Both the position numbers and the translations under genes were made by a program. Under the pieces are notes generated by a model. It searched no databases. It was not told the DNA's origin and worked only from the letters and a program-made list of their open reading frames with translations. Below are positions 18,202 to 26,212 of a stretch of DNA of 64,000 nt, piece after piece; positions within the stretch are counted from its first letter, which is position 1, and each line of letters opens with the position of its first letter. Source of the DNA: an uncultured Paracoccaceae bacterium (lineage in GTDB: Bacteria > Pseudomonadota > Alphaproteobacteria > Rhodobacterales > Rhodobacteraceae). The DNA lies in the NCBI GenBank assembly GCA_947487205.1, contig CANKVU010000011.1:78493-142492 (forward strand), written 5' to 3'.

Positions 18202-18260
18202 CCGAATTGATTGCAAATCAATTCGGAATAAGAACAACGGCGCTTTAGCGCCTCCTTATT
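18202..18260. repeat. Two strong inverted repeats in an AT-rich island
   Basis: Positions 18202-18226 form a perfect palindrome with 11-bp arms (CCGAATTGATT) and a GCA centre. Directly after it, 18227-18260 nests GGCGCT/AGCGCC within AATAAG/CTTATT. The surrounding 18090-18275 is markedly AT-rich compared with the plasmid. They may be operator, terminator-like or centromere-like elements; no protein partner can be assigned. Confidence 0.7.
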
Positions 18261-18276
18261 CTTAATTACGGACAGA

Positions 18277-18940
18277 CCCATTGGGGGCATCGCTTGTTCC
18301 TCATCCCGCAGCCGTTCGCACGGCCAGAACAGGACGGGGCGGGAGGACGGGGGCAACGTCAAATGCGGAGGGTCCGCGCGCTTGCGCGCGGAAACCGTAT
18401 TTGTCGTTGGGGAGCCGGAGGCGACCGGACCGCCGGCCTCCCGGTCCGTCAGGTTCGATCGGGCCGCGAATGGCTCAGGGGGACGGACAGGCGATGCCCT
18501 CGGGCACTGGTCGGGAAGGAAGCCCCGCCCGAGCGGCGTTCGTCGCGAAGCGGCGAATCCCCGAGGGCGGCGGCGGCCATCCGTGCCAACGGCCGGGGCG
18601 GCGTACCACGTTTGCGCCAGCGACCGACAGCCGAGGTGCCGAGACCCGGGCCACTGACCGACTATTTACCTGCGTCGGTGTGCAGGTTCTTGAGAAGACG
18701 GGGCCCAACACAGCAGGCCGAAGGAAAGACAGGGGACAGGGCCTCGGGGAGGCCAGCCGCAGATGGGCAAGTAGTGTCCCGGACGATGAAAGGCCGCTCG
18801 CGGCTGGCCCTGCGCATGTCGCGGTACATGACTGGGTGGGGCCCCGTACAAACACGATTAAAGATTAGGAAAATACTCCCCGAGGAATTCTTCGGGGTTC
18901 CCAAGTCACCGCAATCCAGTAGAATCCCCGTTATATATTG
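18277..18940. other. Gap without a supported gene
   Basis: Open frames exist on both strands but are Arg/Gly/Ala-rich and lack ribosome sites. The only hint of past coding is the LGEASRRWAS reading around 18,745 that resembles the tail at 16,170-16,203. GC content is high again after the AT-rich island. Confidence 0.4.
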
Positions 18941-18952
18941 ATGGAGTTCATT

Positions 18953-19573
18953 ATGATCCGGATTATTCTATCGACCTTGTTTGTTTCTCTCTTCATCAAC
19001 ACCGCGCCCGTGCATGCTGATCCTTCAGGGAGCATGTTCAGCCGGGAGATCCGGCGCGAGGCACAGGAAGCACTCAACTTCTATGGCTTCGAGGCTGGAA
19101 CTCCGGATGGGATATTCGGATCTCGAACCCAGCAGGCAATCCGAAACTTCCAGTCCGCCAGGGGCGGTCAGGTCACGGGCGAATTCAGTAGGGCGACCAT
19201 GGGACTACTCCTTGAGTCCTACCGGGAGGACAGGACTCGGAATTCGCCGATCTCCGCCACTACAGGCCGACCGCAAGCCGTGGAGAGTGCGATTGCCAGT
19301 ATGGCTGGGATGTGCGGCGTCTCCCCCGCTTCCATGATGTCCAGGCCCGGTTTCTTGCAGCAGGCGGACCTGAATGGAGACGGCGCGACGGACTACCTGG
19401 TCGACGGCTCCTCATCGGGCTGCATGCAGACCTGCGGTGCCGCAAATTGCCAGGTCACCGTCCTCGCATCGGATGGCCGTGGCAGTTACCGGTCCAACGA
19501 TTTTCTCGGGTACAGCGTCACGTCGGATACGTTCGATTGTGCTTCTGACGGGACATGCCGTTTCGCCCGCTGA
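18953..19573 (+). CDS. Secreted peptidoglycan-binding-domain protein
   Basis: This 206-aa protein has an N-terminal signal peptide (MIRIILSTLFVSLFINTAPV, cleavage after VHA). Residues 25-80 then form a PG_binding_1 domain (EAQEALNFYGFEAGTPDGIF, then SRTQQAIRNFQ). The C-terminal half has several cysteines and a DLNGDG calcium-loop-like motif (QADLNGDGATDYLVDG), suggesting an extracytoplasmic, disulfide-bonded domain. The ATG at 18953 is chosen because GGAG sits six bases upstream; earlier TTG/ATG starts would spoil the signal peptide. The partner and function are unknown. Confidence 0.8.
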   Translation: MIRIILSTLFVSLFINTAPVHADPSGSMFSREIRREAQEALNFYGFEAGTPDGIFGSRTQQAIRNFQSARGGQVTGEFSRATMGLLLESYREDRTRNSPISATTGRPQAVESAIASMAGMCGVSPASMMSRPGFLQQADLNGDGATDYLVDGSSSGCMQTCGAANCQVTVLASDGRGSYRSNDFLGYSVTSDTFDCASDGTCRFAR

Positions 19574-19698
19574 CGTGAGTCGCGGCGCAGTCGAGCTCTG
19601 TCGGTCGTCTCAGGGCAGGCGCGGGTACTCAAGCATGCCGCGATCGAACAATTTGAGTGGATCAGTGATCGATGCGTCGTCGCAGTGGAGCTCCACAG

Positions 19699-19959
19699 AT
19701 GGCCGGAATGATCCGGGCCGCGGTCGAGGCCGGAGAAGGCACGCCGATCTACGTGCCGATCGACATGGGCGATGCCCCGACCGAGTGGGAGGTTCGCTTT
19801 CGGAACACGGACGGGTCCGAGCGGGCGGTCCTCGTCGGCGGCACGGGCAAGCACAAGCGCCTGAAATCCGCCCGTGCCGTCATCAACTTCCACCTGGGCT
19901 ACTTCCCCGACGCCACGAGCGTGTCTGTTCCGGTCATTCCCGGAAAGCCGGTCGGCTGA
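19699..19959 (+). CDS. Hypothetical 86-aa protein
   Basis: This small protein starts MAGMIRAAVEAGEGTPIYVP behind a GGAG at about 8 bases. It has a beta-rich body (TEWEVRFRNTDGSERAVLVG) and ends in VINFHLGYFPDATSVSVPVI. I know no family for it. It stands alone between the peptidoglycan-binding gene and the zinc-ribbon gene, all on the plus strand. Confidence 0.6.
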   Translation: MAGMIRAAVEAGEGTPIYVPIDMGDAPTEWEVRFRNTDGSERAVLVGGTGKHKRLKSARAVINFHLGYFPDATSVSVPVIPGKPVG

Positions 19960-20046
19960 CGCCCATCGAGGGCCTGAACGGTCCGCAGGCAGGGGAACAC
20001 GTCACGTCGCCCTTGATCGCGGCGATGTTCCTGCAATGTTCTCCGC

Positions 20047-20403
20047 ATGGCGGTGACGATAGCAGACTTGATCGAGGACGACGCGGAGCTCGAGATTCAC
20101 TGCCTGAAGTGCGGGAAGCTCTCGATCCACCGCGGCCGGACGCTCCTGGAGAAATTCGGCCTCTCGACGCGGGCCCGGATCCTGCAGGGCAGGCTCAGAT
20201 GCCAGTCCTGCCGGATGATGGGCGAGCTGCGCGTGACCTTTCCCGACGAGCGGCACAAGCACGAGCGGCTGGTCTACGGCGTCTATCTGCACGAACGGAT
20301 TCCGAACCGGACGGCCCGGGCCGCGCCGCAAGGCGCGGACCCGGAGACCGGTTCGCTGGATCCGGGCACTACCGGTAAGACTGGCCCGCCGGATCAGCAG
20401 TAA
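20047..20403 (+). CDS. Zinc-ribbon protein
   Basis: This 118-aa protein has two CxxC pairs, CLKC near residue 19 and CQSC near 52, separated by a basic segment. This is the pattern of a zinc ribbon that may bind nucleic acid. The Gly/Pro-rich tail is probably disordered. Its last 10 bp overlap the convergent nuclease gene. Function is unknown. Confidence 0.68.
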   Translation: MAVTIADLIEDDAELEIHCLKCGKLSIHRGRTLLEKFGLSTRARILQGRLRCQSCRMMGELRVTFPDERHKHERLVYGVYLHERIPNRTARAAPQGADPETGSLDPGTTGKTGPPDQQ

Positions 20404-20879
20404 CCAGGCAGATCGTAAATGTCGGAGAGGTCCGCGCCCCCGGCCCGGGCCTGCATCTCGGCCGCGCGGTAGCGCCCGCCGGAATAGCGGGGGCAGTCCC
20501 GCGCATAGCCGTTGCGGATGAGGACCGCGCCGAGATCCTGGCCGTCGAGGGCGCAGATGCCGACGGGGCGGCCACGGGTGCTCGACCCGTCGAGACGGCA
20601 GGTCACCACCTCGCCATCGACGAGAGACGAGAGCGCACGGGTCGCCTCCGGCCCGCCGGCATCGACCCGGTAGCCGTTGTCCTCCGGCGCCGCGACGCCC
20701 TGCATCCGGATCTCGGTGCCCCGGATGACGATCCCGTCGCCGTCCTTGGCCGTGGCGCGACCCTCGATGGTCTGACCCTTCTGCCACGCGACAGCCGGGC
20801 CGGAGAGAACGGTGGCGGCGAGGAACAGGGCGAGGGCCGGGCGGAGCCGTTTCAGGGGGAGGGATACGCGTGCAGGCAT
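20394..20879 (-). CDS. Secreted thermonuclease-like (SNase) protein
   Basis: This 161-aa protein has a signal peptide (LRPALALFLAATVLSGPAVA). A staphylococcal-nuclease-like domain follows: GRATAKDGDGIVIRGTEIRM, then GVAAPEDN, VTCRLDGSSTRGRPVGICAL, and DLGAVLIRNGYARDCPRYSG. The usual catalytic Arg/Glu positions of active SNases cannot be confirmed by eye; the motif G-AAPE instead of GIDAPE is a variant. The ATG at 20879 is preceded by GGAG about 10 bases upstream. A frame extending to 20921 exists but would bury the signal peptide. Confidence 0.78.
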   Translation of the reverse strand: MPARVSLPLKRLRPALALFLAATVLSGPAVAWQKGQTIEGRATAKDGDGIVIRGTEIRMQGVAAPEDNGYRVDAGGPEATRALSSLVDGEVVTCRLDGSSTRGRPVGICALDGQDLGAVLIRNGYARDCPRYSGGRYRAAEMQARAGGADLSDIYDLPGYC

Positions 20880-20978
20880 GGGAAAGTCGCTCCGTATCGA
20901 AGTCGCGGGTCGCCGCGACAAGGGCGCGAACCGGCAGGTCCGCGCCCGAGAGGTAGTCGCCGGAGATTGACGGCAGGT

Positions 20979-21524
20979 TCAGCCTTCGCGGGCGTCGACC
21001 CCGAGACGGTGCGTGTCGAACGCTGTCTGAGCGAGATGTTCGGCGTAGTCCTCGCCGTAGATGTTGTCGCGCCGTTCGATCACGACGCCGGCCTGGTTGG
21101 CGATGGTGAAGCGGTAGACTTGGCCGGCGATGTATTCCTCGTAGGTCAGGAGCTCGACCATTAGCAGGTCGAGCGCGCGCTTGACCTCCTCGGGGCCGAT
21201 GTCGCCGGGCTGGTCGAACTCCAGACGCAGGAGGTCGTAATGCGCGAAGGCGTATCCGATCGTCGGGGCTTCGGTGCCATGGAGGACGGCGAGCGTCGGT
21301 CGCCGGGACCGTTCGCCTTTCCGGAGGCGATAGATCAGGTGATCCTGGGTCTTGATGCTGGACAGGAAACTTTCGCGCGTCCTCCACGTGTGAGTGTCAC
21401 CAAGTCCCCTGGTCCAGGTCACGAGCTGGAAGAGGTTGTTTTCCGCGAGGCGGGGATTCCGCGGCTTGGACTGGACCTCCATCATCATCGTCAGGCCGGT
21501 GTCCTTGTCGACCATCTGTAGCAT
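20979..21524 (-). CDS. Hypothetical protein
   Basis: This 181-aa protein is without a family I recognise. It contains SKPRNPRLAENNLFQLVTWT, ESFLSSIKTQDHLIYRLRKG and YEEYIAGQVYRFTIANQAGV, an ordinary soluble composition. The gene stands alone on the minus strand, 99 bp before the nuclease gene. A second ATG 12-14 residues in could also be the start, since the ribosome site is weak. Confidence 0.6.
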   Translation of the reverse strand: MLQMVDKDTGLTMMMEVQSKPRNPRLAENNLFQLVTWTRGLGDTHTWRTRESFLSSIKTQDHLIYRLRKGERSRRPTLAVLHGTEAPTIGYAFAHYDLLRLEFDQPGDIGPEEVKRALDLLMVELLTYEEYIAGQVYRFTIANQAGVVIERRDNIYGEDYAEHLAQTAFDTHRLGVDAREG

Positions 21525-21631
21525 GATCTGACCCCATATCTGGTGTGTTCCTGTTTTGTTTACACCGCATGAGGGAAAGCTGTCGATCTCTAATCGCCCC
21601 CGGAGGCGAAAAATCCGCCCCCGGAGGATGA

Positions 21632-22154
21632 TCAGGCGAGGAGCTGGCGCAGGGGCACGCGCGTCGGGCTCAGCGTGTGGCCGATCCCGTCCTCGATGGC
21701 CTCACGGCGTGGCCATCGTGACGTCACCCACGCCGAAGACCGCGAGGGCCTCCGCGGGGCCGAGCGCCTGGGCGTAGGTTGCGCGCTCCTCGATCACGTC
21801 GGGATCGGCGCGGAACGCCCTGACCTCGCCCGTGACGTGCTCCGGCCAGGCGGTGACGCCGCCGTTGCGATGCTGGAAGACGCACCACCTGGGCAGCCTC
21901 TCGGGATTGGCGCGCTCCTCCAGCACCAGCTCGGCCGCGACGAGGCGCTCGACCTCGAACGCGTGCGCCCCGTCCCGGATCGAGGGGTGGCAGAACGGGC
22001 GAAGCTCGCCCCGGTCCTCGAAGAGGGTGAAGGTCGATCCGGGGAACCGCTCCTCGAGGAGACGGCACAGGATCTGGGCGGCCCGCGCCGAGGGCGCGGT
22101 GGCCACGTGCTGCCGGGGGCATGTGTCGTCGAGACAGACGCAAAAGGCGATCAT
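21632..22154 (-). CDS. Hypothetical protein, 3' end probably frameshifted
   Basis: The present frame runs from ATG 22154 to a stop at 21702 (150 aa) and ends ...FGVGDVTMATP. Moving one base just before that stop continues with REAIEDGIGHTLSPTRVPLR and QLLA, stopping at 21632. This reads like the natural C-terminus and fits better than the abrupt end. The N-terminus (MIAFCVCLDDTCPRQHV) is Cys-rich; no domain was recognised. The start overlaps the upstream gene by 4 bp. It is the last gene of a six-gene coupled minus-strand series. Confidence 0.6.
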
Positions 22155-22624
22155 GCCAGCGCCTCCCGGTAGATCGCCAGCGCCGCGTCGAAGGGCAGGC
22201 GGTTGAGGATCGCGGCGCCGGGATACCGCTTGTCGATCCCGGCGATGGTCGCCTCGGGGCGGCCGCGATGCTTCACCGCGTAGACCTTCCCGTCGTCGGG
22301 ATCGCGCATGAGGATCTTCGTCTTCATGTCGCGCTTCAGGTCGCGGGCGAGGAGCCACTGGACAAGCAGGGCGCCGCAATGGGTCTCGATATCGGCATCG
22401 AGCGGCGGCCGGTCCCCGAAGACGATCTTCGGCAGGTTGCCCCGGCACCATGCATCGGCCGCGCGGTAGGCGGCCTGGTCGCCGTGGAAGCTGTCGCAGC
22501 CACCATGGCCATCGTTGCTGACGGTGCCGATCTTTGTGCCGTCGACGTAGAGGCTGGCACTGTAGCAGCTCGTCTCCTCGGAGGCGAAGGCGGCGTAATG
22601 CACGTTTTTCAGTTCGATCTTCAT
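22151..22624 (-). CDS. Hypothetical protein
   Basis: This 157-aa protein begins MKIELKNVHYAAFASEETSC. It contains YVDGTKIGTVSNDGHGGCDS and a stretch of conserved-looking charged residues (RDLKRDMKTKILMRDPDDGK). The GHGG and Cys placement might suggest metal or nucleotide binding, but I cannot assign it. It is coupled to both neighbours by 4-bp overlaps. Proteins of this general look are common on Rhodobacteraceae plasmids, without a known role. Confidence 0.68.
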   Translation of the reverse strand: MKIELKNVHYAAFASEETSCYSASLYVDGTKIGTVSNDGHGGCDSFHGDQAAYRAADAWCRGNLPKIVFGDRPPLDADIETHCGALLVQWLLARDLKRDMKTKILMRDPDDGKVYAVKHRGRPEATIAGIDKRYPGAAILNRLPFDAALAIYREALA

Positions 22625-22845
22625 CGGGAGAAACTTTCGATGTCGAAGGGGGGCAGGGCGATGGACCGCGCGAAGGCGCGATCCAGCGGGAAGCGTTGGC
22701 CGGCGGGGATCTCGACGCAGGAAGCCGGCGAACCCGGCACGTCCTCGACGATGCGGTGGATAGCCCAGTCCGGATCGTCGGCCCGGAACGGCGTGTCCGC
22801 CGGGCCGAGGGCGTACCAGTGATGGAGAAGGGACGGCGCGCTCAT
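22621..22845 (-). CDS. Hypothetical 74-aa protein
   Basis: This small protein reads MSAPSLLHHWYALGPADTPF at its start and RFPLDRAFARSIALPPFDIE near its end. The start and stop both overlap neighbours by 4 bp, which is the strongest support. No family was recognised. Confidence 0.58.
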   Translation of the reverse strand: MSAPSLLHHWYALGPADTPFRADDPDWAIHRIVEDVPGSPASCVEIPAGQRFPLDRAFARSIALPPFDIESFSR

Positions 22846-23093
22846 GGCGCGGCGGCCCCGCTCGCGCGGGCCTCCCGGTTGATCCGCGCGACCTCGCGGC
22901 GGAGCGCGGTCAGGGCGATCTCGCCGGGGTCGAAGGCACCGCCGCCGGGCAGGGGCAGGACGCCCCGGAACCCGGTCATGTTGTAATAGAACGGGTCGCC
23001 CCAGGGCTCCCCGTTCAGGAGCACCTGCCATCGCTTGTGCGCCTCGTGGAAATGCGGCGAGGGCTGCGAGCGGAGCGCGATGCGGAAGGTCAT
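22842..23093 (-). CDS. Hypothetical 83-aa protein
   Basis: It starts MTFRIALRSQPSPHFHEAHK and contains WQVLLNGEPWGDPFYYNMTG. A C-terminal helix follows (ALRREVARINREARAS). The ATG at 23093 overlaps the preceding stop by 4 bp, so I prefer it to the open start at 23132. Function is unknown. Confidence 0.58.
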   Translation of the reverse strand: MTFRIALRSQPSPHFHEAHKRWQVLLNGEPWGDPFYYNMTGFRGVLPLPGGGAFDPGEIALTALRREVARINREARASGAAAP

Positions 23094-23524
23094 GCGCTGG
23101 CCCTCTGGATCTCGCGCGGCGCGCTGGTCCATGGGCCGGTCCGGACGCGGAGCGCGGTGCTCTGCTGGAGCCGGTCGAAGAAGGCCGCGGCGTTCGCCGC
23201 ATCCGGCTCACCGTCCAGCCAGTGCCGGGCCAGAGGGTCGAGGGCATCGAGCCCCTCGCGCAGGCCGAAGGTGACATGCACGCGGGCGTAGCTGTCCTCG
23301 ACCAGCCAGACCTCATGGAGATCATTGCGGGCGACGATGCGCTCGCCGGTTCGGCGCCAGAGATGGCCGATGGGCTGCCAGTTCCTCCCGAGGCACTGGC
23401 GGATCGCCCCGATCAGATCGTCGTAGGCATCGCGCCAGAGCGGCTCGTCCTCCGGGGAGAGGTGGTCGAAGGGCTCGGCATAGGCGGTGCGGCCGTCGCG
23501 GCTCCAGTAGAGGCCCTCACCCAT
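23090..23524 (-). CDS. Hypothetical protein
   Basis: This 144-aa acidic protein starts MGEGLYWSRDGRTAYAEPFD and contains LIGAIRQCLGRNWQPIGHLW and EVWLVEDSYARVHVTFGLRE. It overlaps both neighbours in the coupled series. No domain was recognised. Confidence 0.62.
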   Translation of the reverse strand: MGEGLYWSRDGRTAYAEPFDHLSPEDEPLWRDAYDDLIGAIRQCLGRNWQPIGHLWRRTGERIVARNDLHEVWLVEDSYARVHVTFGLREGLDALDPLARHWLDGEPDAANAAAFFDRLQQSTALRVRTGPWTSAPREIQRASA

Positions 23525-23825
23525 GGCGGCACCCTGCGCCCCGGCGCTGCGCCCGGCGGGGATCGCCCGTGGCCTCGGCCAGGGCGTCGAAGACCTCGGC
23601 GATGACCGCCTCGACCATCAGGCCCATGCCGCAGGTCGGGTAATAGCCGCGATACCGGCCGGAGAACTCCTGCCGGAGCATGCCGAAGGCGTCGATCCAG
23701 ACGCTGTTCTTCACGTAGAGGCGGACATCGGTCACCTCGATCGCGAGGCGGCGCGCGGCCGTGGCCTCGGCGCCAGCGGCGATCGCGCGCTCGCAGTCGA
23801 TGGTCGTGGTCAGATCGGTCGTCAT
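23517..23825 (-). CDS. Hypothetical 102-aa protein, first gene of coupled series
   Basis: It begins MTTDLTTTIDCERAIAAGAE behind an AAAGGA ribosome site. It contains LAIEVTDVRLYVKNSVWIDA and RYRGYYPTCGMGLMVEAVIA, then an acidic helix. It heads the run of six overlapping genes ending at 21.6 kb, probably one transcript. A hairpin separates it from the DUF736 gene upstream. Function is unknown. Confidence 0.65.
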   Translation of the reverse strand: MTTDLTTTIDCERAIAAGAEATAARRLAIEVTDVRLYVKNSVWIDAFGMLRQEFSGRYRGYYPTCGMGLMVEAVIAEVFDALAEATGDPRRAQRRGAGCRHG

Positions 23826-23866
23826 GCGTCGGTCCTTTCCGAGCGGGGTGGGATCGCATGACGAAA

Positions 23867-23892
23867 GGGCCGCCCCTTGCCGGGGACGGCCC
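23867..23892 (-). terminator. GC hairpin between DUF736 gene and next operon
   Basis: On the minus strand GGGCCGTCCCC pairs with GGGGCGGCCC (one bulged base) and is followed by TTTCG. It lies 24 bp past the DUF736 stop and about 40 bp before the next ATG, so it could end one transcript or act in the leader of the next. Confidence 0.6.
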
Positions 23893-23916
23893 TCGATGTG
23901 TCGTTCCTCTATTGGC

Positions 23917-24606
23917 TCAGGCGACGACCGAGAGATCGCTGTTGCTGTAGGCCACCACCTCGTAGGTGCCCGGCGCGTCCTCCGCGCGGGAGAGCCCGTT
24001 CGCCCGGTGGAGACCACCCTGCGGAGACATGAAGGCGATGGAGAGATACTCGGTCCCGGTGCGCTCGGACCTGGCCTTCCAGATCGAGCCCATCCGGATC
24101 AGGACGCCGCCGGGGCTCCTCGCCTCGATGTGCCAGTCCGGGTGGGTCTCCTCGTTCTTGTGCGGGTTCTCCACGGCGGCGAAGTCCATGTCGAAATCGT
24201 AGGACCCGACAAAGCCCGCGATGTTGCCGTCGTCGAGGATCTCGACCTGGCCGGTCAGGGCGAGGGGCTCGGTACGTCCGCCGGCCATGGGCACGATCTG
24301 CCACTGGCCCTCGGGCGTCTCCTCGTTCCGGACCGCGTTCATCCGCCAGGTGCGACCCGACCGGTCGGTCAGGGCGAGCGAGTAGTAGGTGTTGCCGGAC
24401 TTCTCGCTGACCGCTGTCCACATCGAGCCCACGCGCATCTGGCGGCCACGGGGAGTGCGGAAGACGAGCTGGTAGTCGGGGTGGTTCTCGGCCGTCTTGT
24501 GCGGGCTCAAGACCACCGTCAGGCGCGGGATGTCGAAGCTCATGGTCGAGACGGAGGCGGTGAAGGTGTCGTTGGCCGCGTTGCGGGTCAGGGTGCCGGT
24601 GATCAT
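23917..24606 (-). CDS. Tandem DUF736 protein
   Basis: This 229-aa protein is made of two DUF736-like repeats. The first starts at residue 1 (MITGTLTRNAANDTFTASVS) and includes PHKTAENHPDYQLVFRTPRG and VGSMWTAVSEKSGNTYYSLA. The second starts near 118 (TGQVEILDDGNIAGFVGSYD) and repeats the same pattern with NPHKNEETHPDWHIEARSPG and MGSIWKARSERTGTEYLSIA. DUF736 proteins are usually single-domain, about 100 aa, and common on alphaproteobacterial plasmids and conjugative elements; their role is unknown. The start at 24606 has a clear AAGGAG. The long upstream extension is not coding. Confidence 0.85.
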   Translation of the reverse strand: MITGTLTRNAANDTFTASVSTMSFDIPRLTVVLSPHKTAENHPDYQLVFRTPRGRQMRVGSMWTAVSEKSGNTYYSLALTDRSGRTWRMNAVRNEETPEGQWQIVPMAGGRTEPLALTGQVEILDDGNIAGFVGSYDFDMDFAAVENPHKNEETHPDWHIEARSPGGVLIRMGSIWKARSERTGTEYLSIAFMSPQGGLHRANGLSRAEDAPGTYEVVAYSNSDLSVVA

Positions 24607-24984
24607 CGTGGGGCTCCTTAAGGCTGGATTGCTGTCCCGATCCGGGATCCGGATCACCCAGAGGCGAAGCCGCCTTTTATCTTTCCTGCGGGACCTCACC
24701 GCTCGCGGAACATCTCCCCGGAGAGTACGCGGTGTGGGATGTCCGGGTAGGGACTGGGCCCGGTCGCTCACGCCGCCCTAAACCGCTCATTCGCTGCGCC
24801 ACGCATGACCGTTAGCAGTGCGGGACGAAGGGGCCGTTCAGAGGTCTGAATTCAACGGCCTCTTCAGATGCCGACCTTTCGCTGATTTCTTAGGAATCTA
24901 GACAGTAAGTATGGCTCGGGTCTGCGAAGCCGCGGCCAAGCCTCCCCCATCGTTCGGCATTGTGATCGGCGACGGTTTGCTTCA
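24607..24984. other. Leader and boundary between plasmid genes and redox island
   Basis: This gap has no gene. At 24655-24695 the minus strand has a leader-like hairpin region (GGCGGCTTCGCC) before the DUF736 gene. From about 24,780 the composition becomes more AT-rich and marks the left edge of the inserted redox/metal island. No terminal repeats of a transposon were found. Confidence 0.4.
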
Positions 24985-25002
24985 TATCAGCGGTTGCTGA
25001 TA
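24985..25002. promoter_or_regulatory. Inverted-repeat operator before thioredoxin operon
   Basis: TATCAGC and GCTGATA form perfect 7-bp arms around GGTT, 32 bp upstream of the first thioredoxin gene. This is a typical size and place for a dimeric repressor or activator site. The ArsR-type regulator at 31 kb is one candidate binder, by inference only. Confidence 0.5.
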
Positions 25003-25033
25003 CCTTATTCCTTCCAAGCATTGATGGCAGGCT

Positions 25034-25612
25034 ATGAGTTCGAAGGATAACCAAGAAAAGCGGCGCCGGAGCGGACGGCCGCTCATGATTTTGCCTATTC
25101 TTCTGTTTGGGTTGCTGGGCGTAGTCTTCTACTGGGGCCTCTGGAACAACGACGACCGGTTGCCCTCGACGCTGATCGGAAGACCAATCCCGGAATTCGC
25201 GCTCCCGCCCATCGAAGGGCGGCAGGACGGCCTAGCCTCGGCGAACCTGCTAGACCAGGTTTCTCTCGTCAACGTCTGGGCGTCGTGGTGCGTCCCCTGC
25301 CGCACGGAGAACCCGCTTCTCGTCGATCTTGCCGAAGCGGGCACCGTTCCGATCTACGGTATCAACTACAAGGACGATGCCGAGGAGGCGCTGGGTTTCC
25401 TCGAAGAGCTCGGCGATCCCTTCACCCGCATCGGCGCGGACCGATCAGGCCGCGTTGCGATAGACTGGGGCGTCTATGGAGTGCCGGAAACATACATAAT
25501 CGACGCCGAGGGGCGCATTGCATACAAGCATGTCGGCCCCTTTGATCAGGCCTCGCTTGAGGAGGACATTCTGCCGGTCGTGCGCCGGTTGCAGGCTGAG
25601 AGCGACCCGTGA
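25034..25612 (+). CDS. DsbE/CcmG-type membrane-anchored thioredoxin
   Basis: This 192-aa protein has a basic N-terminus and one membrane anchor (LMILPILLFGLLGVVFYWGL, residues 17-36). A thioredoxin domain follows, with the active site WASWCVPCRTE near 88-98 and the cis-Pro loop GVPETYIID near 150. That layout is CcmG/DsbE: a periplasmic reductant for apocytochrome c or other thiol targets. It is co-transcribed with a second thioredoxin and CcdA. The genes form a self-contained periplasmic reduction pathway, probably serving stress or metal resistance rather than the chromosomal Ccm system. Confidence 0.9.
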   Translation: MSSKDNQEKRRRSGRPLMILPILLFGLLGVVFYWGLWNNDDRLPSTLIGRPIPEFALPPIEGRQDGLASANLLDQVSLVNVWASWCVPCRTENPLLVDLAEAGTVPIYGINYKDDAEEALGFLEELGDPFTRIGADRSGRVAIDWGVYGVPETYIIDAEGRIAYKHVGPFDQASLEEDILPVVRRLQAESDP

Positions 25613-26130
25613 GGCGACGTGACGTCCTTGCCGGAGTCTTGGCGCTTGCGGCAAGCCCTGCCTCCGCCCGACCACCGATCCCTAATCACGGGACTCCGCG
25701 TGATCTCCTGTCGCCGCCTTTCGTGGATGGAGATGGACGGAATCTGACGCTGGCGGACTTCGAGGGACGTGTCGTGCTTCTGAACATTTGGGCGACCTGG
25801 TGCCCGCCTTGTCGCGAGGAGATGCCGACGCTCGACGCGCTGCAAGCGCGCCTCGGCGGATCGGATTTTCATGTTCTGCCGCTGTCGATCGATCGGGCCG
25901 GTCTCGAACCTGTGCGCCGCTTCTACCGAGAGACCGGCATTCGCAACCTCGATCTCTATATCGCGGAGGATACGCGCGCGATGCTGGCCTTGGCCGTGGT
26001 GGGCCTGCCGACAACGATTCTGATCGACCGCATTGGGCGCGAGCGCGGGCGCCTCGCAGGCCCGGACGAATGGAACAGCCCCGAAGCCGTTGCGCAAATA
26101 AGCGCTCTTATTGACGAACGTAAGCAATAG
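25609..26130 (+). CDS. TlpA-like thioredoxin, secreted
   Basis: This is a 173-aa protein with a signal peptide (MRRRDVLAGVLALAASPASA, possibly Tat-type because of RRR). A TlpA-like redoxin domain carries the active site IWATWCPPCREEMPT near 60-74 and the cis-Pro segment VVGLPTTILID near 129. The GTG start overlaps the preceding stop (GTGA), so it is coupled to the DsbE gene. It may act with it in periplasmic thiol reduction. Confidence 0.88.
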   Translation: MRRRDVLAGVLALAASPASARPPIPNHGTPRDLLSPPFVDGDGRNLTLADFEGRVVLLNIWATWCPPCREEMPTLDALQARLGGSDFHVLPLSIDRAGLEPVRRFYRETGIRNLDLYIAEDTRAMLALAVVGLPTTILIDRIGRERGRLAGPDEWNSPEAVAQISALIDERKQ

Positions 26131-26212
26131 GACATGGAAAAGCACGACGACCGCGCCAGCCGTTCCGCTCCGTGCGCACACGTGGTGGCGGTCTACCGAT
26201 CAGTTTGGAGAT

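Noticed and set aside
18093..18362. 89-codon minus-strand reading over the AT-rich palindromes
   Set aside because: No ribosome site, mixed composition, and it spans perfect inverted repeats better explained as a site or RNA.
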